From the NCBI GenBank assembly GCA_013349735.1, contig DUZC01000241.1:1-5502 (forward strand): a DNA stretch of 5,502 nucleotides, read 5' to 3'. A model generated the notes under the pieces. That model did not search any database, was not told the origin of the DNA, and saw only the letters and a program-made list of their open reading frames with translations. The translations under genes were made by a program, and so were the position numbers. This document shows positions 1 through 5,502 of the stretch, in pieces. This stretch comes from Rhodospirillaceae bacterium (GTDB taxonomy: Bacteria; Pseudomonadota; Alphaproteobacteria; Rhodospirillales; Magnetospirillaceae). Position 1 is the stretch's first letter. Each line of letters starts with the position of its first letter.

Positions 1-372
1 CGTTTCGAAGGGGTCGATCAGCGTGTGCTGGACGCCCACAACGCCGAGGAGATCAGCCTTGGCGACTTCGTGTTGTCGGGCGGTGAACCGGCGGCACTGA
101 TGATGATGGATGCCGTGGTGCGTCTTTTGCCTGGTGTGCTGGGCAAGGAGGCATCGTTGGAGGAAGAGAGTTTCGCAGGGGGATTGCTTGAATATCCCCA
201 CTATACCCGGCCGCAGGAATGGCAAGGCCGGTCGGTGCCGGAGGTGCTGCTTTCCGGTCACCATGAACGAGTTCGTGTCTGGCGCCAGGGTCAGGCCGAA
301 GAAATAACCAGGCAGCGGCGTCCGGACCTTTGGGGCCGGTATGTCGATGCCGCCAAGGCAAAAGAGGATTGA
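1..372 (+). CDS. trmD: tRNA (guanine-N1)-methyltransferase TrmD, 3' part
   Basis: TrmD methylates N1 of G37 in tRNAs with G at position 36, using S-adenosylmethionine, and so prevents +1 frameshifting in the cytoplasm. The frame is open to the left edge, so only the last 123 residues of a protein usually about 230-250 residues long are visible. The GTG at 25 is internal. Visible motifs are RFEGVDQRV at the start and SLGDFVLSGGEPA (residues 19-31), which belongs to the trefoil-knot SAM-binding region. LLPGVLGKEAS and GLLEYPHYTRP follow, then the C-terminal tRNA-binding part with VPEVLLSGHH and RRPDLW. The Arg of the E. coli Arg154 position is present just before LLPGVLG. The position of E. coli catalytic Asp169 appears to be Glu (residue 56, in EEESF). 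The gene ends with TGA four bases before rplS, the standard operon order. The identification is secure. Confidence 0.97.
   Translation, partial: RFEGVDQRVLDAHNAEEISLGDFVLSGGEPAALMMMDAVVRLLPGVLGKEASLEEESFAGGLLEYPHYTRPQEWQGRSVPEVLLSGHHERVRVWRQGQAEEITRQRRPDLWGRYVDAAKAKED
364..367 (+). promoter_or_regulatory. rplS ribosome binding site (GAGG)
   Basis: GAGG lies 9 bases before ATG 377, inside the last codons of trmD. It supports ATG 377 as the rplS start over the in-frame ATG at 341, which would add 12 residues (beginning MSMPPRQKR) not expected in L19. Its position within trmD suggests translational coupling. Confidence 0.7.
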
Positions 373-376
373 TAGA

Positions 377-805
377 ATGGATACCATCAGGGCTCTCGAA
401 CAAGAGCAGATCGAGAAACTGGTCGCCGGCAAGACCGTTCCGGATTTTCAGCCGGGTGACACAGTAAAGGTCAGCGTGAAGGTGGTTGAAGGCAGCCGTG
501 AGCGTCTTCAGGCCTATGAAGGGGTGGTGATCGCCCGCAAAAATGCCGGCTTGAACAGTTCCTTCACCGTCCGCAAGATTTCCTATGGCGAAGGTGTCGA
601 GCGTATTTTTCCGCTTTATTCGCCGAATGTCGCCGAGATCGAAGTGATCCGCCGTGGCGATGTGCGTCGCGCCAAGCTTTATTATCTGCGCCAGCGTCGC
701 GGCAAGTCCGCCCGCATTGCCGAGCAGACCACCGGCTATTCGGCCAAAGTGGCCGCAGCCGAGCGGGATGCGGTCGCGGCGGCGAAAAAGAGCGAAAAGG
801 AATAA
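377..805 (+). CDS. rplS: 50S ribosomal protein L19
   Basis: L19 is a structural protein of the large ribosomal subunit, located at the interface with the 30S subunit. The product is 142 residues, longer than the roughly 115 of E. coli. The family core is clear: MDTIRALEQEQ at the N-terminus, DFQPGDTVKVSVKVVEGSRE (23-42), then LQAYEGVVIARKN, FTVRKISYGEGVERIFPLYS and RRGDVRRAKLYYLR (92-105). After about residue 115 there is a tail rich in Ala, Lys and Glu, of the kind often seen in alphaproteobacterial L19. The start at 377 rests on the family N-terminus and the GAGG 9 bases upstream. The gene follows trmD by 4 bases and precedes leuC by 23 bases with no obvious terminator, so it may be cotranscribed with both. 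The identification is secure. Confidence 0.98.
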   Translation: MDTIRALEQEQIEKLVAGKTVPDFQPGDTVKVSVKVVEGSRERLQAYEGVVIARKNAGLNSSFTVRKISYGEGVERIFPLYSPNVAEIEVIRRGDVRRAKLYYLRQRRGKSARIAEQTTGYSAKVAAAERDAVAAAKKSEKE

Positions 806-828
806 CCGGCTCTGATACGAGGGCACTG

Positions 829-2235
829 ATGGCCAAGCTTCGCACATTATTCGACAAAATCTGGGACAGCCATTTGGTGGATGTTCAGGATGACGGCACC
901 TGTCTGCTTTATATTGATCGCCATCTGGTCCATGAAGTGACCAGCCCGCAGGCCTTCGATGGCCTGAGGGTGGCTGGACGTAAGGTTCGTCATGCCGAGG
1001 CGACCTTGGCGGTGGCAGACCATAATGTGCCGACCACAGACCGCAGTCAGGGCATTGCCGACGAGGAATCGCGCATCCAGGTTCAGACCCTAGAAGACAA
1101 TGCCCGCGCCTTCGGTGTCGAATATTTGCCAATGGACGATATCCGTCAGGGTGTCGTTCATATCGTTGGGCCCGAGCAGGGTTTTACCCTGCCGGGGACG
1201 ACCATCGTCTGCGGCGATTCCCATACCTCGACTCATGGCGCCTTTGGGGCTTTGGCCTTTGGTATCGGTACCTCCGAGGTCGAGCATGTTCTGGCGACGC
1301 AAACCCTGGTGCAGAGCCCGGCCAAGAATATGCTGGTGCGGGTCGATGGTCCTTTGCCGGCCGGGGTGACCTCGAAGGATCTGGTGCTGGCGATTATCGG
1401 TCGCCTGGGGACGGCGGGCGGAACCGGCTATGTCATTGAATATGCCGGTGAGGCCATTCGTGCCCTGTCCATGGAAGGCCGGATGACGGTCTGTAATATG
1501 ACCATCGAAGCCGGTGCCCGAGCCGGACTGATCGCGCCCGATCAGGTTACTTTCGACTATCTGATGGGGCGGCCCCGTGCACCCAAGGGTGCGGTCTGGG
1601 AAGCGGCGCTGGCCTATTGGAAGACGCTTAGCAGCGACCCCGGCGCACGGTACGACGCCGAACTGGTGATTGATGCGACCGAGCTGGTGCCCATGGTCAC
1701 CTGGGGAACCAGTCCCGAAGATGTGCTGCCGATCACGGCGAGCGTGCCGGATCCGGCGGACATCGTCGATGGCGCCAAACGCGCCGCGGTTGAGCGCTCG
1801 CTGGCCTATATGGGTCTGCGCCCCGGGACCCCCCTGGAACAGGTCGCCGTGGATGCCGTTTTCATCGGGTCTTGTACCAATGGTCGCATTGAAGATTTGC
1901 GGGCGGCGGCCAAGGTCATGGAAAACCGCAAAGTGGCCTCGGGCGTTCGCGTGCTGGTGGTTCCCGGTTCGGGCCTGGTCAAAGAGCAGGCCGAGCAGGA
2001 AGGGCTGGATCAGATCTTTCTGGCGGCCGGGGCCGAATGGCGCGAACCAGGTTGTTCCATGTGCCTGGCGATGAATGCCGATAAGCTGACGGATGGCGAA
2101 CGCTGTGCCTCGACCTCCAACCGCAATTTCGAGGGGCGCCAGGGGCGCGGGGGACGCACCCATCTGGTCAGTCCCACCATGGCCGCTGCGGCTGCCGTGA
2201 CCGGTCGGCTGACCGATGTGCGCAAACTCGTCTGA
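829..2235 (+). CDS. leuC: 3-isopropylmalate dehydratase large subunit
   Basis: LeuC pairs with LeuD to isomerise 2-isopropylmalate to 3-isopropylmalate through dehydration and rehydration, the second step of leucine synthesis in the cytoplasm. The 468 residues match the full family length (E. coli about 466). Visible aconitase-family motifs are VADHNVPT (62-69) and CGDSHTSTHGAFGALAFGIG (128-147). The three cysteines expected to hold the [4Fe-4S] cluster are Cys349 in FIGSCTNGR, and Cys409 and Cys412 in EPGCSMC. The C-terminal STSNRNFEGRQG (429-440) and HLVSPTMAAAAAVTG are also typical. ATG 829 gives the usual N-terminus (MAKLRTLFDKIWDSHLV) and has GAGGG at 819-823, 5 bases upstream. leuD follows after 15 bases. 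No leader peptide or attenuator is visible in the 23 bases before the gene. No key residue is missing. Confidence 0.98.
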   Translation: MAKLRTLFDKIWDSHLVDVQDDGTCLLYIDRHLVHEVTSPQAFDGLRVAGRKVRHAEATLAVADHNVPTTDRSQGIADEESRIQVQTLEDNARAFGVEYLPMDDIRQGVVHIVGPEQGFTLPGTTIVCGDSHTSTHGAFGALAFGIGTSEVEHVLATQTLVQSPAKNMLVRVDGPLPAGVTSKDLVLAIIGRLGTAGGTGYVIEYAGEAIRALSMEGRMTVCNMTIEAGARAGLIAPDQVTFDYLMGRPRAPKGAVWEAALAYWKTLSSDPGARYDAELVIDATELVPMVTWGTSPEDVLPITASVPDPADIVDGAKRAAVERSLAYMGLRPGTPLEQVAVDAVFIGSCTNGRIEDLRAAAKVMENRKVASGVRVLVVPGSGLVKEQAEQEGLDQIFLAAGAEWREPGCSMCLAMNADKLTDGERCASTSNRNFEGRQGRGGRTHLVSPTMAAAAAVTGRLTDVRKLV

Positions 2236-2236
2236 C

Positions 2237-2241
2237 GGGGA
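2237..2241 (+). promoter_or_regulatory. weak leuD ribosome binding site (GGGGA)
   Basis: GGGGA lies 9 bases before ATG 2251 and starts one base after the leuC stop. It matches the anti-Shine-Dalgarno sequence only partly, so leuD translation probably depends on ribosomes finishing leuC. This would help keep the two subunits balanced (inference). Confidence 0.4.
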
Positions 2242-2250
2242 CCAGCAAAG

Positions 2251-2856
2251 ATGGAAAAATTCACCAAGCTGACCGGTGTCGCGGCACCTTTGCCGATCCT
2301 GAATATCGACACCGACATGATCATCCCCAAGCAATTTCTAAAAACCATCAAGCGCACCGGGCTTGGCAAGAATTTGTTCGACGAAATGCGCTATGCCAAA
2401 GATGGCAGCGAGGTGGCGGATTTTGTGTTGAATCGTCCGGCCTATCGCAAGGCCAGCATCCTGGTCGCCGGGGCCAATTTTGGCTGTGGCAGTTCGCGTG
2501 AGCATGCGCCCTGGGCGCTGCTGGATTTTGGGATCCGCTGTATCGTTGCTGCCAGTTTTGCCGATATTTTTTATAATAACTGCTTCAAGAACGGCATTTT
2601 ACCGATCAAATTGCCGCAAGCCGAGGTGGACAAGCTGCTTGACGACGCGGAACGCGGAGCCAATGCGGTTTTGACCATTGATCTGGAAAAGCAGGAAATT
2701 ACCGGGCCTGATGGTGGATGCATTGCTTTTGATATCGATCCGTTCCGCAAACATTGCCTGCTGAATGGGTTGGACGATATCGGGCTTACCCTGCAAAAGC
2801 AGGAGAAAATCAATGCGTTCGAGGGGCGTCGGAGCCGCGAGCAGCCCTGGCTTTAG
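2251..2856 (+). CDS. leuD: 3-isopropylmalate dehydratase small subunit
   Basis: LeuD is the small swivel-domain subunit of isopropylmalate isomerase and completes the active site formed with LeuC. The 201 residues are full length for the proteobacterial type. Visible motifs are LNIDTDMIIPKQFLK (17-31), the substrate-binding loop ANFGCGSSREHAPWAL (75-90), and SFADIFYNNCFKNGILPI (102-119). GLDDIGLTL (173-181) and the final EQPWL are also characteristic. ATG 2251 gives the usual start, in which MEKFTKLTGVAAPL precedes the NIDTD motif. The gene sits 15 bases after leuC and 24 bases before leuB in the same direction, consistent with one transcript and with assembly as a LeuC-LeuD complex. Nothing is truncated or substituted. 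Confidence 0.98.
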   Translation: MEKFTKLTGVAAPLPILNIDTDMIIPKQFLKTIKRTGLGKNLFDEMRYAKDGSEVADFVLNRPAYRKASILVAGANFGCGSSREHAPWALLDFGIRCIVAASFADIFYNNCFKNGILPIKLPQAEVDKLLDDAERGANAVLTIDLEKQEITGPDGGCIAFDIDPFRKHCLLNGLDDIGLTLQKQEKINAFEGRRSREQPWL

Positions 2857-2866
2857 CCATTAACCG

Positions 2867-2873
2867 AAAGGAG
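2867..2873 (+). promoter_or_regulatory. leuB ribosome binding site (AAAGGAG)
   Basis: AAAGGAG lies 7 bases before ATG 2881. It is the strongest Shine-Dalgarno match in the window and confirms the leuB start. Unlike leuD, leuB seems able to recruit ribosomes independently. Confidence 0.8.
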
Positions 2874-2880
2874 CCTGATT

Positions 2881-3987
2881 ATGACCGCAAAGAAGTTGCT
2901 GATCCTTCCTGGCGACGGTATCGGCCCAGAAGTCATGGCTCAGGTCTTGCGGATCATTGATTGGCTGGCCAAGAAACGACAGCTGAGTTTCGATGTCTCG
3001 GAAGGTTTGGTCGGGGGCTGCTCTTACGACAAGCATGGGGTTCCGTTAACCGAGGAAACCATGGAACTTGCCCAGCAAGCCGATGCCGTCTTACTGGGTG
3101 CCGTTGGGGGCCCCAAATGGGACACATTGCCCTTTGCGCTGAAGCCGGAGCGCGGCCTGTTGCGGCTGCGCAAGGACTTGAAATTGTTTGCCAATTTGCG
3201 CCCGGCCTTTGTTTTTGATGCCCTGGCGGATGCATCCTCGCTGAAGACCGATCTGGTGCGCGGGCTCGATATTATGATTGTCCGCGAACTGACTGGCGGT
3301 GTCTATTTCGGCGAGCCGCGCGGCATTGAAACCTTGCCCAATGGCGAACGCCGCGGCGTCAATACGCAGGTCTATACCACCAGTGAAATCGTTCGGATCG
3401 CCGAAGTGGCTTTTGAACTGGCGCGTAAACGCGGAAAAAAAGTGCATTCGGTGGAAAAAGCCAATGTCATGGAATCCGGTTTGCTGTGGCGCGAGGAAGT
3501 GCAGAAATTGCGCGATGCCCGCTACCCGGATATAGCCCTTGAGCATATGTATGCCGACAATTGCGCCATGCAGCTGGTGCGGACGCCCAAACAATTCGAT
3601 GTCATCGTTACCGACAATCTGTTTGGCGATCTGTTGTCCGATTGCGCGGCCATGCTGACGGGCAGCCTTGGCATGTTGCCGTCGGCGTCGCTGGGCGCCG
3701 CGGATGCCAATGGGGCGCGCAAAGCCCTTTACGAACCGGTCCATGGCTCGGCGCCGGATATTGCTGGGCGCGACATCGCCAATCCCTTGGCCACTTTGCT
3801 GTCCTTTGCCATGATGCTGCGCTACAGCTTCGATAAGGAAGAAGACGCCACCTTGCTGGAAACAGCGGTCAAAGCCGTGCTCGATGGGGGAATGCGGACC
3901 GGCGATATCATGCAGCCGGGCATGGCCAAGGTCTCGACCACGGTGATGGGCGAATCCATCCTGCGGGAACTGGATAAATTGATTTAG
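2881..3987 (+). CDS. leuB: 3-isopropylmalate dehydrogenase
   Basis: LeuB oxidises 3-isopropylmalate with NAD+ and a divalent metal to 2-isopropyl-3-oxosuccinate, which decarboxylates to 2-oxoisocaproate. This is the third step of leucine synthesis. The 368 residues are full length. Motifs in order are LPGDGIGPEV (9-18), LLGAVGGPKW (71-80), PERGLLRLRKDLKLFANLRP (89-108), RELTGGVYFGEPRG (135-148), EKANVMES (192-199), YADNCAMQLV (224-233), VTDNLFGDLLSD (243-254), GSLGMLPSASLG (261-272) and YEPVHGSAPDIAGRDIANP (284-302). Expected catalytic and metal residues are present: Tyr142, Lys193, Asp226, Asp250 and Asp254. The HGSAPDIAG segment and the overall pattern fit the NAD-dependent LeuB type rather than isocitrate dehydrogenase. 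The start is fixed by AAAGGAG upstream. The TAG stop overlaps the stop codon of the convergent gene. Confidence 0.98.
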   Translation: MTAKKLLILPGDGIGPEVMAQVLRIIDWLAKKRQLSFDVSEGLVGGCSYDKHGVPLTEETMELAQQADAVLLGAVGGPKWDTLPFALKPERGLLRLRKDLKLFANLRPAFVFDALADASSLKTDLVRGLDIMIVRELTGGVYFGEPRGIETLPNGERRGVNTQVYTTSEIVRIAEVAFELARKRGKKVHSVEKANVMESGLLWREEVQKLRDARYPDIALEHMYADNCAMQLVRTPKQFDVIVTDNLFGDLLSDCAAMLTGSLGMLPSASLGAADANGARKALYEPVHGSAPDIAGRDIANPLATLLSFAMMLRYSFDKEEDATLLETAVKAVLDGGMRTGDIMQPGMAKVSTTVMGESILRELDKLI

Positions 3988-5502
3988 ATCACCTGCGTGG
4001 CGATATGGCTTGCGGAGTCTTTCGCCTGCTTTTTTAAAATCGCGATGATCCGACTGATTTCATCGACGCCTTGGATTGGTCGACCGGCGGGCAAATGGAG
4101 GACGGCGGCACTGACTCCCAGCAAGGGAACCCGGCAGGGCTTGCCGTTACGGTTGTGGCCTTCGCTCCAACCGAGCTGACGGGTCTTGTCATCATAAAAG
4201 CTTTCAACGTCATCGCGGAAACGTTGCAACAAGGTGGCGATTTCGCTTAACGCGGCCTCCAAGGTAACATCTTGATATCCGGCAAAGAAATCATCGCCGC
4301 CGACATGGCCGGTAAAAAGTTTCTCGCGCGACAGGACTTTGGCCATTAGTTCAGAGAACAATAAGATGGCGCGGTCGCCTAAACGAAAGCCATATTGATC
4401 ATTGAACGGTTTGAAATTATCGAAATCAAAATAGACAAAGATCCAGTCTTTTTGGGAGTCTTCTAAGGCCTCTGAGATATAGCCATGGATGGCATTGTTG
4501 CCGGGTAGCTTACTAAGCGGGTTCTGTTCCCGGGCGGCGGCAAGATCCTTTTCGTTAATCACTTTCAGCAAGGAATGGGTAGAGAGGAACCCTTTGTAAC
4601 GCATTCCGTCGGTGATAATGATCCCTTCGGACGCATCAACCACCGAATAGCCTTGCAGGATCTGCTCGGCCTTGCTGTTGATGTCGGCGACCGGACACCG
4701 TACCAGGAAATCCTTTAACTTCCGCCCAAGCGTCGGATTGGCCATCAGGGCCTGGCCATAGCGGGAAAAAGCGTAAGACTTCAGTTCCTGCTCGCGAATG
4801 ATGCCCAAAGGTTCGTCGTGAAGATCCACCACCGGAAAAAAAGTCCGCGCCTTTTCTTCGCGGAATCGCTCGAATACCTCTTCCAAAGAGGCATTCAGCC
4901 GGATTGGGCGAACCGGATCGATCTGATCGCCAATCAATTTCTGGTCGGCGTTAACGGTCCGTCGTTCTCTTTTGCTCAAAGATGCGATGGCATCATAGTG
5001 GCTGCGCAATTGGGTCAGATCTGTGGTGGGTTTTTGCACCAGATAGCCTTGCAGAAGATCACAGCCGATTTCCTTGCAAACTAAATATTCGCGCTCGGTT
5101 TCGACCCCTTCCGCCAGCACCACCACGCCCAGCAGATGCGCAATATTGACGATCTGCGTAAGAAAAAGCTTCTTCTTCGAATTATTGGCAATGTCTGAGA
5201 CAAAAAAGCGATCAATTTTCAGGAATTCCGGTTCGGCAAAATACAGCATCTGCAGACCGGAAAAGCCGCTGCCAAAGTCATCGATGGCCAGCCGATAGGA
5301 ATTTTCTCGGAAGACTTTCAGCATGGCCACGGCCAGGTCCGGTTGTCCCAAGGGATGCCGCTCGGAAATTTCGAAGACAATGCTGGAAGGGGAAAGTCCA
5401 TAGGCGTCAATAACCGCTCGGGTTTCCGCATGTAGATCAACGCCCGGCGCCAAGGTGCGGTTGTCGATATTGATAAAAAGTTTGGCATGGTCGCGGTTGG
5501 TC
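3984..5502 (-). CDS. EAL-CBS-GGDEF c-di-GMP signalling protein, 5' end missing
   Basis: This protein probably hydrolyses or senses cyclic di-GMP. The frame is open to the right edge, so 505 residues are visible and the EAL signature itself lies outside. Numbering starts at the first complete codon (5501). The EAL domain runs to about 160, with LFINID (8-13), FEISE (43-47), DDFGSG (74-79), LKID (94-97), AEGVE (130-134) and QGY (151-153); all catalytic positions in view are kept. A CBS pair follows at about 191-316, with FPVVD and GIIR in the first repeat and GIIITDG and GFLSTHSLLKVI in the second. The GGDEF domain spans about 326-491 with NPLSKLPGN, FDFDNFKPFND (358-368) and GGDDF (401-405). 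The I-site reads RExL instead of RxxD. No membrane segment is visible. The TTG at 5453 falls inside the EAL domain and is not the start. Phosphodiesterase activity seems likelier than cyclase activity, with CBS and GGDEF perhaps regulatory (inference). Confidence 0.93.
   Translation of the reverse strand, partial: TNRDHAKLFINIDNRTLAPGVDLHAETRAVIDAYGLSPSSIVFEISERHPLGQPDLAVAMLKVFRENSYRLAIDDFGSGFSGLQMLYFAEPEFLKIDRFFVSDIANNSKKKLFLTQIVNIAHLLGVVVLAEGVETEREYLVCKEIGCDLLQGYLVQKPTTDLTQLRSHYDAIASLSKRERRTVNADQKLIGDQIDPVRPIRLNASLEEVFERFREEKARTFFPVVDLHDEPLGIIREQELKSYAFSRYGQALMANPTLGRKLKDFLVRCPVADINSKAEQILQGYSVVDASEGIIITDGMRYKGFLSTHSLLKVINEKDLAAAREQNPLSKLPGNNAIHGYISEALEDSQKDWIFVYFDFDNFKPFNDQYGFRLGDRAILLFSELMAKVLSREKLFTGHVGGDDFFAGYQDVTLEAALSEIATLLQRFRDDVESFYDDKTRQLGWSEGHNRNGKPCRVPLLGVSAAVLHLPAGRPIQGVDEISRIIAILKKQAKDSASHIATQVI
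3999..4035 (+). terminator. possible rho-independent terminator for the leu transcript
   Basis: Just after the leuB stop, GGCGA (3999-4003) can pair with TCGCC (4022-4026). Alternatively GCGGA (4012-4016) can pair with TTCGC (4021-4025) around a 4-base loop, with one G-U pair. Six T residues follow at 4030-4035. The stems are short and 3-4 bases separate them from the T run, so this is weak. It lies inside the last codons of the convergent gene, the only place a terminator near leuB could be. Confidence 0.3.

Noticed and set aside
341..376. Earlier ATG for rplS at 341
   Set aside because: It would add 12 residues not expected in L19 and overlap trmD. ATG 377 has a GAGG 9 bases upstream and gives the usual L19 N-terminus.
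717..742. Possible promoter for leuC inside rplS (TTGCCG and TATTCG)
   Set aside because: The spacing is 14 bases and both boxes match the consensus poorly; this is expected by chance in coding DNA.
806..828. Leucine attenuator or leader peptide before leuC
   Set aside because: Only 23 bases separate rplS from leuC, with no Leu-rich short frame and no hairpin with a T run.
53..1132. 359-codon open frame on the minus strand across trmD, rplS and the start of leuC
   Set aside because: It runs antisense through three well-supported genes and has a Pro/Arg/His-rich composition with no motif.
1090..2334. 414-codon open frame antisense to leuC
   Set aside because: It fully overlaps leuC, whose catalytic motifs are intact. 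The translation is rich in His, Gly, Arg and Gln with no recognisable domain, as expected for the reverse of a codon-biased gene.
3091..3744. 217-codon open frame antisense to leuB
   Set aside because: It lies wholly inside leuB, which is complete with all catalytic residues, and shows no family resemblance of its own.
5451..5453. TTG as the start of the c-di-GMP gene
   Set aside because: The frame continues upstream to the edge with conserved EAL-domain residues (LFINID at visible residues 8-13), so the codon is an internal Leu.

Overview
The window looks like a stretch of core chromosome from an alphaproteobacterium, probably Rhodospirillales-like. I infer this from the gene order trmD-rplS-leuC-leuD-leuB, the long Ala/Lys-rich C-terminal tail on ribosomal protein L19, the moderately high GC of the leu genes, and the LeuD C-terminal ending. 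Genus cannot be decided from the sequence. I see no mobile element, CRISPR array, tRNA or rRNA gene, and no gene-free stretch longer than 24 bases.

Left part (1-805, + strand): the 3' end of trmD (tRNA m1G37 methyltransferase, cut by the left edge), then rplS (ribosomal protein L19) only 4 bases later. This is the end of the classical rpsP-rimM-trmD-rplS translation operon.

Middle part (829-3987, + strand): leuC, leuD and leuB follow with gaps of 23, 15 and 24 bases. LeuC and LeuD form isopropylmalate isomerase and LeuB is 3-isopropylmalate dehydrogenase. Together they convert 2-isopropylmalate to 2-oxoisocaproate, the precursor of leucine. leuA is not in the window. No leader peptide, attenuator or clear promoter is visible before leuC, so the leu genes could be transcribed by readthrough from the ribosomal operon.

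Right part (3984-5502, - strand): a large c-di-GMP signalling gene enters from the right edge and converges on leuB. Its domain order is EAL, CBS pair, GGDEF. Its stop codon overlaps that of leuB by four bases (TTAG, 3984-3987), so there is no intergenic space for a terminator. Every EAL catalytic residue in view is present. The GGDEF domain reads GGDDF and lacks the Asp of the inhibitory I-site. The gene is visibly poorer in GC than the leu genes.

I did not find a convincing undescribed system. The points most worth a second look are the EAL-CBS-GGDEF protein, the convergent overlapping stops, and a Glu in TrmD where E. coli has its catalytic Asp169.
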